Position numbers and translations under genes: made by a program
In this document: piece after piece, positions 1 through 11,000 of the stretch
Numbering within the stretch: position 1 is the first letter of the stretch
How the letters are laid out: every line of letters begins with the position of its first letter
The notes under the pieces: model-generated
What the model was told of the DNA's origin: nothing
Seen by the model: the letters and a program-made list of their open reading frames with translations, nothing else
Databases searched by the model: none
DNA from: Plectosphaerella cucumerina
Lineage: Eukaryota > Ascomycota > Sordariomycetes > Glomerellales > Plectosphaerellaceae
NCBI GenBank assembly: GCA_020746995.1
Contig: JAGPXD010000005.1
Location: 868,001-932,000, forward strand
Direction of reading: 5' to 3'
DNA: 64,000 bases

Positions 1-1240
1 ATCCCAAGAGGGCCAAGGAAAAAGGCGCCCCCCTCTCCCGTCGTCGAGCCCGGCGTCCCGCGAGTGGAAACCGGCGCGCCTGTTTCGCAGATTGTGCCGT
101 TTCAGCGTCGCCAGGAAATTAGACGTCGCGCTGGGCGAGGTTTCCCGATTGGCAATTTGACTGTAGAGTGCCGCGACACCCACTTTCACCATCATGGGGT
201 GCAGGCAAGGGGTCTCTGTTAACCGGGCCTGTCAAGCAAGCTGTGGGTGATTTGGTGATTGATGCCCGTCCGTTCCCTGCGGCCCAAGGGTTGTATTTTT
301 CCTTTCCCGTCCTCTGTCCGGATGGATGTCTCTCTGCAAGGGAAACAGCACGGTGCACCTCACGCCATCTCGTCGTTCCTTTCCCAGCTCTCGGAACAGC
401 TCCGAAGCTGGGTTCCGTGGGTGGTCAGGCCACTCCGGGAGCTGGCTGGACCGTTGCAATGCGCGGTTTCCTTCCAAGCAAGGATATGCATGCTTCGTTC
501 GTCAACCAGGCGCCTCGATCTTATCGAGGAGGAGGGGGAACTTGGGCACGCCGCGGGCCAGAAGAACCCTCGCTCGCACCGGCCGTGGTATCAGTCACCC
601 CACGACGGTAATGACAGGGTGCAGGAGTCGAGATGAGGTGCGCGCACGTCCCGGGGCAGCATCAGGGTTGTATCCAACGGCGCCTCGACATGGTATGGAT
701 CGGCACCTCGACCGTTGGCAGAGAGGGCCGTGGTCGGTCGCCGCTGGACGAAACAGAAACACCTTCCTCACTGAGCTGCCAATGCCTGTTCCTGCCACGC
801 GCGAATCGCGCCGACAAAGGTGCAATGCCTGTACGGCAGCAACGCAGCCCCCTTCGCGCGGTCAGTGCGTGGACGATCGTCGCATCCCTTCGGCCGTTTC
901 TGCGGGCAAAGCCGCGGCCGGAACTGCCTGATCGCCGGCGGTCGCTCGCGCGGCGCATATGCGTGCATGCGTGCATCGTGCATCTCCTATCGCATGCGTC
1001 TCCGGCGGCGGCCATGACAAGCGAAGCGACGGGGGGCAGCCTGTGAGTGTGTGTGAAGTCGCAGATGAGACACATGGGATGTCAAGTTCGTGGGTGTGGT
1101 GTGGCAGTGGCCGGACCACGAATCATGACCACGGCTTTGGACGCTGGTGGTGACGAGTAGCCGCCGTGGAACGCCCCGCCGGCACTTGGATGTGGGAGCT
1201 GTGGGTTGCTGCTTTAATCGACGTCGGCAACATTTAGTCG
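1..1240. other. Left-edge gene-free stretch
   Basis: GC-rich sequence with many short overlapping reading frames on both strands and no recognisable domain, splice-supported gene or RNA. It lies downstream of the minus-strand DUF7730 gene, so part may be that gene's 3' untranslated region. I see nothing else to annotate. Confidence 0.5.
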
Positions 1241-2583
1241 TCAGGAGGGGGAAACCCTGTCCCTAGAGCTACAGATCCTCATGGTCAGACAAATGCTGTG
1301 TAGTACTGTGAGGGGCCACTTACTGCAAACAAAGTGTGTGTTGTCGTACAGGCCGCCCTGTATCCAGTATCCCGAGCATCGTCCGTCTTGGTCCATCTTC
1401 GCCTTGGCGGCTATCTGGCGCCACAGAGCAGATTCGCACGTGACGCCCGTCTTCCATTTCGGACCAGCAAGCTCGTATCCCCAGCTGATAGCCTCGTACA
1501 TGGACGCAGGGACAGATACATCGCACTCGGCATTGGCCGGGGCGATTTGGTGAATCCAAGAGTCGACGTGCACCAGCAGCTCCGACTCGATCATCTTGCG
1601 TCTCCGGCGGCGCCGGTCCTCGATGTTCGGGTAGGCCTTGATGACAGCTGCAGCGTTGTATGTGCCGTGGAGCTTGTTCAAATCGTAATGCCTCTCCACA
1701 GCGAGGTGTAAATATCGTAGTGACGGGAGAAAGGGAAAGGAGAAGTCCTCGGCTGGAGGAAGAGCGATTGAGTTGACGAAGGGGAGGGTTGCGTCCTTTG
1801 CGATGGGAGTCGTAGGTTCCTTTTCAACATGCAGATCCAGGTCCAAGGATATAATCTGGTCGAGCTGAGCCGGCGTGATGAAGAGCGCCAGGTTGTAGAT
1901 GATGGGGACGGCTGAGATGCGCAGAGTGTTGGAGCCGTACAAGACTTCGAGCCCTTCGACAAGCCTTTCCCAGTCATCAGACTTGCATGTCATCATCATC
2001 GGAGCATCACTTACGCTTGCCGGCACGACAGTAGCCAGCCCATGGCCCCGATCAAGCAGGGCACCGGATCGTGTGTCTTTCCCAGATATAAGCCAGGACA
2101 TAGGGCTTCTCCATGGAGGCATCGATCGATGTTCAGGGGTCCAGGCATTCCTCTTGGGCGAGGAGGATCAAAGTAGCGCAAGTTGTGTCCCGGCCTGACG
2201 TGGCACACGCAGCCAAACCAGCGCCACTCTTCAGATACTGTCTCGTCCATGATGGCGCCTTCATAAGGATCATCGTACCAGACACCGGCATGCGTGCGCA
2301 TGGCATGGGCAGCACCTGCTGGGAGAGGCGCGTAGGGCAGGCGGTGCCGGAGGTCCATGTGAAGAGTCCGGTTTCCAAAGGCGCCCACAAGGATGTGCCG
2401 GCGCAGCTCCGGGGGCAGCATCATGAAGAAGCTGCTCCTCTCCTGGAGGGCGTCTGGCGGCCTTTCTACGGCGGATCGCCCGGGCCTGATGGGTATGGGC
2501 GGGCAAGGCATAGCAATTCCCTGGCGACGCTGGTGACGGCGCGCTCGCCTGTCGGAGGACCATGGGTTGATTCGGTTGAGCAT
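1241..2583 (-). CDS. DUF7730 domain protein (fungal, unknown function)
   Basis: Two exons: 2015-2583 and 1241-1964, giving 430 residues. The 50-nt intron (1965-2014) has a GTAAGT donor and an AAAG acceptor. Phase 2 joining restores a CRQALVEGLEVLYGSNT segment, the hallmark core of DUF7730 proteins, which unspliced sequence breaks. Upstream, around residues 50-75, MMLPPELRRHI and FGNRTLHM match the family's F-box-like N terminus. The middle carries a run of arginines after YPNIEDRR, and the C-terminal part is poorly conserved. The family is expanded in filamentous ascomycetes and has no established biochemical role. The start was taken as the first ATG of the open frame; a downstream start is possible. 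The nearest gene is ras-1, more than 3 kb away on the other strand, so no functional link is implied. The family call is firm; the acceptor is less typical than CAG or TAG. Confidence 0.8.
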
Positions 2584-5500
2584 GGTGTTGAGTGTGATAT
2601 GGACAGGCCATCACACGTAAGATGCGATGTTGGTGATGAGCTACCAGCCATGCGGGCGACGTCTGTCGGTAGCAGCTGTCGAGTGGCCGGCAGCGTTGCA
2701 TCAGCGTGCCGTGCCTCGGCGGTCGTCTCACTCATGTTCGGGTGAGTGCTGGTGATAGCCGACTGAGATATCGACAAGGGCGGCGACAGGGCTAGGCCTG
2801 GACAGGAGACTTGCTAGGGTGCCCTTAACCGTCGAATCTTCCGTGGCGGGGACAGGACATTGGAGACAAGACGGAAAGCAAGCGCCGGGGCATTCGAGAT
2901 GAATCGCGAGCAAGGGCTGGGCCGGGCGATTGGATGAGCCTTGTCAAGACCTGTGCTGCGTCTAGGCGAGGAGAGAGATGTGACAAGAGTGTCGAGATGG
3001 GGATTTTGAAGAACGAGGAATCCTCAAGCCAGCACACCCAATTCTTGCTTGCATCCTCGAAGCGAAATCCGATGGACCACGCCACCGGTGCTGGGTTGGT
3101 TGGCGGAATCCGGGGTCCTTCCTGCGCTGCCAGGGGCCTGGCCTGGCTGTTGGTTGCTTGCTGGAGCTGGATGGAGGCAGCTGTCCCGCGGTCCCGGGGC
3201 TCGGGCAACTGAATCCTCTCGGGCTGTGTTGTGTCTGTGTCTGTGTCTGCTGGGATTTTTCCGAGCTCGCACAGCCGGCATGCCTGGTTTCTTTGTCTCT
3301 CTCTGGCCGTTCCCGGCGCTCGCGTTCTTGTGGGTGGCGGGCAGCAGGACAACTCTGCCAATACGTATGTTGGCTCGTCACATCTCGGACACCGAAGCCT
3401 GGACCTAGCTAGGCTTTGAGCTGTACGGGTGATGGACAATCGCTCCGGAGACTGGAGGCTTGGCTACCGGGCCGATCGAGTACAGGCTGAGGTCAAGTGA
3501 AGCGGCAAGTGGGTGCCACGCGGACGGCGGCTGTCAAACATGTCACCCGCGATGGGCGCGCGGGCAGAATTTTCTGGGCAGAAGGGCGCAAGAAGGTGTG
3601 GTCGTGGTGGTGCGTTGCTGGATTCCGGGTCATGTCAATGCCTGGCCAGGCCCGCCAAGTTGACATTCCGATGGAAAAGGGCCGTATCGCGCACACACTG
3701 GACGCATTGTGGCAGGCAAGGCAAGGCCAGGGGAGCAGCAAGGCAGGTGGACTCCTCCAGACGGACAGTGCAGGCACGGGCGACCTGGTCGTACAGTGCA
3801 AACAAGCGCACGACCCTTGGCGGGGCTGGTGGTCAGAGCTCTCTGCAGCTGTTCGCGCAGCGACCTTTCCGCAGCCATGGTTGGTACCTGCAGAGGGCTT
3901 GGCATGGGATCGAGGCAAACCGCCAAGACTGATTGGCGGACGGTCAGGAGGTGCGAGCGAGCAATGGCAGGCGCGGGCAGGTGTGCGGGCCAATCCGGGC
4001 GGCGGATCGGTTCGGATGGCTCCGCACCGTGCGACCCGCGGAGAACAGGGCGCGCAGCACAGGTTCTTGTACAGGTCCCCGCCTGGGTTTGTGCAGCAAG
4101 CAGGACGCGAGGAGAGAGGGGGACCCGGTCCTCCCCTGCTCGCGCTAGGCCGGGGAGCTCTTTTCCAAAGTGGATGTCTTTTGCACCTGCTGAGAATAAG
4201 ACTGGCACAGTCCAAGGCCAAAGCGCTGATGTTCCTTCTCGAAGTACGAACTGGCTCCCGTCCGGCTGATTTTGCCTGTCCTGGGAAGGACCTACCAGTC
4301 TCCGGGGAGCGAGAGCCCTGTACTTGGAACGTTAGCAGCGCTGGAGCCTCCCCCGGGCGCCCGAGCCGCGCCGCTACAATATTGCCGCCACTGCCCCCCC
4401 TTCCCTTCCAACGTCTCCCGTCTGCCCCTCCGCCACCAGCTGCCTGCACGCTGCAACGCCATCTCGCCGCATGCACCGGTCTAACCTGCTGCACGTTGCT
4501 TTCTCACTGGAACGGGGGGCGAGGGGGAGGCGTCAGAAAATGGTTCTCCCAGCCGGCGCGGACGGTGTTTGCCGGCGCGGATGACGAGACCGTGGGCGGG
4601 CGGGGGTCGGGCACATGTCAGTCGGGCACTTCACTGACTTCAGTGAGTGAGTCGCGGCGCCCTCAACACTCCATGGACCTGTCGAACCTTCCGTCCATCC
4701 AGTCATCCGTCATCTTTTGCACCCGGCTCTCCTGTCAGGATCCTGTACGCCGCTAGAAATTTAAGCACGGGCGGGAAGGAGCGTCGAGTGGCAACCAGCA
4801 CGCAGGCAAAGGCAGGCAAGAGAGCAATTGAGAAGACGCCGGCTGGCCGGGCAGGAAGCCAAGCCAGCCGGGCCACTGGGGAGCAGCCGGCCGGAGCCGC
4901 TAACTGCAAGTGAGGTTCGAGGCTAGGGCCACCCCGTTTACCCCATCCCCACATTTCCCATGCCCAATGTCGACGGACGGACTGGAAGGAGCACCTCTCC
5001 CATCCCAGAGCAGAGGGAGCAGAGCAGAGCGGGTGTGTCCCCCCCCCCCCCGGCGCTGCCCCCTTTCCCAGCGAAAGCACTGACGGCGCAATGTGGGTGG
5101 ACAAGCAAGGCAAGAGCAGGGAAGGTAGGGGGGGGACCGCCCAGAGGTGGGAGGTGGGAAGGAAAGGGCCGTCTCAGCTCCTGCCCACCCACTTTCCCGG
5201 CGTCGTCGCGCTCGGCTGCTCCTTCTCTTCGGCCCCCCCTCTCCCATTCAAGTGCTCCTTGGGTCCCAGGTTCAATTTGTCCTCCTCAGTCTGGCTTGGT
5301 CTCCCCCCGTCCCCGTTCCCCGACTACTGCATCTCACCTGCATCACCAGTGCACCACCACCAGACCCGGCCCATCGACTCGAAATCCCACGCCCAAAACT
5401 TGCCTTCCTCATCGCAATCGACGACGTTCCCGGCACCGATTCATTTCGTCGCGCTTCGCAAAGCAACAGCCGTCCGGTATTTTTCGCATCGGCCCACGGT

Positions 5501-5770
5501 GCCCATCCTCTCTCTCTTCTCGCTTCCAATCTCTGTCCGTCCCTTCGACGCTCGTTCCCTCGGATACCGTTCAGCGGACCCCCCCCCGAACCCCCGACCG
5601 ACCAGCCCGACCCCCGACCCACGCAACGCGTGCGAAGGCAGAAGAAAGATCCTCGTCTTGTTGTCCCGCGCAACATCCGCCTGCTTCCATCCCATCGAGC
5701 TCATTCCTCGATCGTCAACTCCGACCCTTTTGATTGAAGAATCAGCGAGCGTCAGCCGCCAATCAGCACA
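2584..5770. other. Long gene-free region upstream of ras-1
   Basis: About 3.2 kb of GC-rich sequence between divergent genes. A 419-codon open frame (3497-4756) has no recognisable domain and Arg/Gly/Pro-rich composition expected from chance GC-rich frames. The segment 5160-5760 is strongly pyrimidine-rich (CCTCTC, CTTCC tracts), typical of fungal promoter and 5' leader DNA, so the ras-1 transcript probably starts here. No TATA box is evident, which fits a housekeeping promoter. Confidence 0.55.
5039..5051. repeat. Poly-C run (13 C)
   Basis: Homopolymer of 13 cytosines in the ras-1 upstream region, followed by GGCGCTG. Its length should be treated cautiously because homopolymers are prone to sequencing error. 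Confidence 0.8.
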
Positions 5771-6755
5771 ATGGCCTCCAAGGTGCGCCGCCCTGCATCA
5801 CCTCCTCTGTCCCTTCCCTTCCCTGCCTGGGACGCTCCCGTCGGCTTTCCGTCACCTGCCCGTCCGTCGTCCATCTCGGGATGGGACGTCGCCAATCGCC
5901 ATGATTCGCCTACCGGTCGCTACCGTAATTCTCGTCCCGTGTGCTAACGTCAGATTGCGTCGCAGTTCCTGAGAGAATACAAGCTCGTCGTCGTCGGTGG
6001 CGGTGGTGTCGGCAAATCCTGCCTGACCATCCAACTCATCCAGAGCCATTTCGTCGATGAGTATGATCCGACAATCGAAGGTTGGTCCATCCATCCGCGG
6101 CGTCCGCCGTGCGCACCGAGTCGAATGTCCAACAACTGACATCCGTCGCTCCCAGATTCCTACCGCAAGCAGTGCGTCATTGACGAGGAGGTTGCCCTGC
6201 TCGATGTCCTGGATACCGCCGGTCAGGAGGAGTACTCGGCGATGCGCGAGCAGTACATGAGGACCGGCGAGGGCTTCCTGCTCGTTTACTCCATCACCTC
6301 CCGACAGAGCTTTGAGGAAATCTCGACATTCCAGCAGCAGATCCTGCGGGTCAAGGACAAGGACTACTTCCCCATGGTCGTTGTCGGCAACAAGTGCGAT
6401 CTGGAGGGCGAGAGGGAGGTCACGAGGCAAGGTGAGTTCGCGTCGCTCCATGTCATGGCAGCTTTCACCGTCGTTTGATGAAACCCGAACGTCGCTGACA
6501 CGACTTCCAACAGAGGGTGAGCAGCTCGCAAAGAACTTCGGCTGCAAGTTCATCGAGACGTCAGCCAAGTCCCGGATCAACGTCGACAAGGCTTTCTACG
6601 ATATTGTCCGCGAAATCCGGCGATACAACCGCGAGATGCAGGGATACTCGACTGGCTCCGGCGGCGGCTCCGGCACCAACGGCCCGCCCAAGCCCATGGA
6701 CATGGACAACGGCGAGCAGGAGGCCGGCTGCTGCTCCAAGTGTGTGATAATGTAA
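5771..6755 (+). CDS. ras-1: Ras GTPase, Neurospora ras-1 type
   Basis: Small GTPase that acts as a membrane-bound molecular switch upstream of cAMP and MAP-kinase signalling in growth and development. Four exons: 5771-5782, 5966-6080, 6156-6431 and 6514-6755, giving 214 residues, normal for the family. Exon 1 encodes only MASK; the 183-nt intron 1 has a weak GTGCGC donor but a good GCTAAC branch site. Visible motifs are the P-loop GGGGVGKS, the switch I effector loop YDPTIEDS, switch II DTAGQEEYSAMRE, NKCD for guanine binding and ETSAKS. The C terminus CCSKCVIM carries a CaaX box (CVIM) for prenylation and nearby cysteines for palmitoylation, so it should be plasma-membrane anchored. A glycine-rich linker (GSGGGSGTN) precedes it. 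The N-terminal extension and C-terminal linker match Neurospora ras-1 (the band locus) rather than ras-2. Codon use and splice sites are ordinary. Confidence 0.97.
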
Positions 6756-8042
6756 AGACGGCACGCGTCTGAAAGGCGGGCGGAGGACGCGACTGCAAGA
6801 GGTCACACATCACACTCACACACACACACATACCCATCACACTCTCAACACTCACACACGAAAACCACCCGGGGGAGAAGACGGCCCGGGCCAGCACCAG
6901 GCGGGACGCGTGGCAGGCTGCACGAGCACATTCTGGGCTCTTGCTGCTGTCGGAAAAGGCGTCGGCCGGCGTCTCTTCAACAAAACCACAAAACAACCAC
7001 CCCCCACTCCGAGATACCCTTTTGCCGCGCGCCGCCGCCGGACGTGCTCGAGGCCGCGCTCTGCAGTCGCGAGAAAACAAAACCAAACCAAAAACCAAAA
7101 ACGTCATTGTCCTTTTTGCATGGGATGGGGAGTCGGGCTCTTTTTTTCTGACCGGACAGGCACTCGCACCACCGTCTCATTCCCCCGGCGCTTGCAGGAT
7201 CGATGAAGCCACCAGAGGGCCGGAGCGGTCCAGCCCTGATGTGGGATGCAAGGGAGGGCTCGGGACCGACACCGCAACCCGATGCCTCGAATCCATTGCC
7301 GCGACTTCCAGGGCCGCTCCGGACACGCACCACCACACCGCCGCGATACACCACGACTGAAGGGGTCTCGGAACTGGAAGACCATGAGGAGCAACAGGAG
7401 TCCGGAGGATGCGGGCGGATGAGACCCCGGAAAAGACGGGCGCGGGATCTACAGGGGGAGGGCCATGTTGTCGGGAAAGAGACGAGCAAATGCGTCTGGC
7501 CAGCTATTGTGTTTCTTGTCGGTATATGGGTTCCGCTATCATCTCCGCGCCTCGTTTCTTCTTCCTACCGCCTTTACTACCCCTCCCTCTCTCTCTCTTC
7601 CTGACACCCCCCACCTCTCCCGTTGTCTCTCTTTCCCCTCCTCTTCCACCCTCTTCTATTCCCTGTACTTTCTTCTCCCTACTATTGCCGAGGCAGCGGA
7701 TGCTCGAGTCTAAAATTCCTTTTTTTGTTAATGCTTCGGCCATTCACTGTTCAAGGCATGCCTGCCGCCGCGGGAGGCCTGCGTGACTTTGTTCGCTTTC
7801 GCGCACGACTGACCGACAGGCATGGGGTGGGCATGATCACTTATAGAGCTGGGGCGAGGCGAGGCCGGGACGAACGCGAGGTGCGCAGTGCAGCTGATCT
7901 GATCCCATGCATATTGTTTCTTTAATCCCGTACGCCGAAGAATTCTAATACTGTTGAAAACAAGGCGTCCTCCCATTTGTTTCCATGATGCGCCAGAGAT
8001 GAAAACGAAACAAAAGAAAGTATTGGTCGGTCCTTGACTTGC
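6756..8042. other. Region between ras-1 and the zinc-cluster gene (convergent)
   Basis: The two flanking genes converge, so this 1.3 kb should hold two 3' untranslated regions. Just after the ras-1 stop there is a CA-rich stretch (about 6806-6860). A pyrimidine-rich block lies at 7540-7690. No gene or RNA was recognised. Confidence 0.5.
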
Positions 8043-11000
8043 TCAGTCAATCTCCATCATGTCAAGTTCAGGGGTTTCGCTCCTGTTCGAGGGGACGTGT
8101 TCCTTCGAGGAGACGGAGTTGCCGAGCTTCTTGTTGTTGGCGTATAGGGCCCCGACGATGGCTTGACCGCGTTGGTCTTGCACGACAGTGCCAAGGGGCC
8201 CGATTTTGCAGCCGTAGAAGAGGGTGCCGGAACGGTCCGGATCGGCGACGCGGGTCTGGCAGTTGACGCAGAAGTAGACGGTCGGGGGGCCGTAGAGGAG
8301 ACGGCCGGTCTTGCTGCTTTCCGTCCCGTGGCTGGTCTTCTTACAGAACAGGCAGAAGGAGGGGGGAAAGTTGACGAGCTGCCACTCGCGGATGATGAGG
8401 GTGTTGATGACCAGGGCGCCGGCGAGGGTGTAGCGGTGGGCGGAGCAGAGGCGGCGCTGGAGGAGTTTGGAGGCGCAGGAGCAGCCGGAGACGAGGGAGG
8501 CGTCGTAGGGCATGATTACGCCGGGGGAGACGTATTCGGCGGAGCTGCAGGAGTCGCAGGCGTAGGTGCGCATGGCTTGGAAGTCGTGCCCGGTCAGGGC
8601 GGCGGGGCCGATGAGGAGGTTGTTGGTTGTGATCTCGTCGCAGGTGTCGCAGACGTAGGTGGGCTGGATGGCGTTGGGGTCGTGGTTGGCGATGTGCTGG
8701 GTGTTTTCGCAGTGGGAGGGGCCGGAGCGCGTGACGAGGGCGCCGCAGGGAGGGGGGTTGCCTTCGGTGCCGTAGTCCTGGCAGCGGTTGTGGTCCTGGG
8801 CCAGGGGGAGGAGTTGAGGGTTGTCGGGGATGTCGCGGAGGACGTCGGTGCCGGGCGAGGCCCAGGTGCTCATGAGGTATCTGGCCAGGGCGTTGCGGGA
8901 GGGCATGTCTGAGCGCTCGGGGGGCAGGACGTAGGGGTTGGCGGCGGCGACGGCGTGGGTGTCGCTCCCCTCGAGGGTGAGGAGGATGCGTTGGAGGGGA
9001 GGGACGTTGCGGCCGTCGGGGACGACGCCGAGGGAGATGCCCTTGTGGACGCCTAGGTAGGCGCGAGTGAAGCGGTCTTCTGCTGCTACGCCGGCGAGCT
9101 CGGCGACGTCGGCCCAGGTGTCGCGGGCTGGGGCTGAGGCAGAGGATCGGGGGTCGGGGCCTTGCTCGGCGAGCTCGCGGAGGAAGTTGTCGTCGTAGTC
9201 GGCGGCGCGGGCGGCGGGGGAACGGGAGACGGTGAAGGGGCTCAGGTCGGAGCCGAGGACGTGGCCTTCGGGTTGGGAGGCGTTGAAGGACTGGGAGGTG
9301 TTGTTGAAGTCGGGCTCGAGCTCGGGCTCGAAGTCGCTGTTGGACATGAAGGAGTCGCCAAAGGTGGTGGGTTCGTTGGGCCTGGCCTCCTCGGGGGCCT
9401 CTTCAGGGATGGTGTTGCTGTCGGGGATGATGGTGTTGCCATGGACTTCTGCTCGAGGCGTGTTGACGAAGCTGATGGCTCCAGGTTCTAGAGGCCTGTC
9501 ATCGATGACGACGACGCCGTTGACGAGTCTCTTGGGTTGTTGTTGGAAGCCGTTGTGGAAAAGGCTCATGCGCCGTCCTGGGCCGGGTGGTGTCACCTCC
9601 GGCATGACGGTTTGTACGGCATCCGGGTCGATGTCCGCAGGCGGGCCGGGAGGAGGACCGGGAGGGGAGAGGGTGTGGAAAGTCATGACTGACTTGGGCG
9701 AGTTGTTGGAAGCTCCCGAGCCAGCTTCTGAGCCGCCGGCGGCGTTGGAAGATGTTGCTTCGGGGCCAGTCGAGGCACCAGGTCCGTCCCTGGCCATGTC
9801 CGAGGCTGACCTCCGCTGCCTGATATCGACAAACTGCGCAGCCCCCTTTCCATCCGTCGGGATCCCACCACCCAGGTCATCATAGACAACCCAAGCCAGC
9901 TCAATAGGCCCAACAATCTCTCCCGTCGGGATCCCAGTTCTATCGCCACTGGGTCCATTGGTTCCATACCCCAGAGCCATCCAATACTCAGCCCTCACCG
10001 CAACACCCATCTGCTCAAACTCCACCCTCGGTATCAGTCCCAGACCGATGCCCTCGTCCAGCCCGCCAATACGGCAAGGCAAATCCCTCACCTTGCACTC
10101 ATGACAAGGCCTCATCCTGTCACACCACCTGTTGTTCTGCACACAGGCCCGGCACGCAGGAAACGTCAGCGCCGTCCCCGGATACCCGGACCCGTACCCG
10201 ATCAGCTCCCGATCAACATACGGCAGCACCGGCGGCATCGTCCCCGGTCTCGCAACGCCAGTAACGCACGGAAGACCCAGCGTCGTGCACCGCAGACAGG
10301 CGTAGCCGTCCGCTCCCGCCCAGCCATAACAGAGCTTATACTGCTCGGCACAAGCCCCCGGCTTCCCCGCGATGATGCTGCAAGTCTGACACGCCCCGAG
10401 GCCGCCGAAGCCTCGTGGTACCACCCGGGGATCCGAGATCATCGGCCGTCCGGAATGGAACACCGTGCTCCCCAGCTCCAGGTCACGCGTGAACTTCCTG
10501 TCAGGCGCCTCGCTGTCCACGCAAGGCTTGTCGCTCCCAATGCACGCCTTGCATCGGTACCCGATGGTACGATAGTCATTCAGCCAGGAACACCTCTCCC
10601 CTTTTTCAACGCAGTCCGCACACCCGCGTCTCCACCAGGGAACCAACCTCATGGCACCGAGGTTATTATTCTCCCTTAGCGCAAGACGAGGCAACATGAC
10701 GAGGATATTCCCCGCCACACGAGGCGGACGGCGCCGGTCAAGATGCCATGCACACTGCTTCCCGGCGCGGGAGCAGTGTGTACACGCGGCGCGGACAAAA
10801 GGGTCGACGTCGCAGTCCTTCTTGCGCGCTGCGTCGCACCCGTCGCACCGGTAGACGATGGCGCCCTTGATGCCGCGGTACCGGTTCCGGGTGACCGCGT
10901 GTCGTCGGGGACGGTAGAGGATGTTGTTGACGCGGCATTCGTGGCCTAGGTCGCCGCGGACGCGGATGCCGGCGCAGCTGGAGCATTCGAGACCGATGTC

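Noticed and set aside
3497..4756. 419-codon open frame on the plus strand upstream of ras-1
   Set aside because: Arg/Gly/Pro-rich, no domain, overlaps equally long frames on the other strand; expected by chance in this GC-rich DNA.
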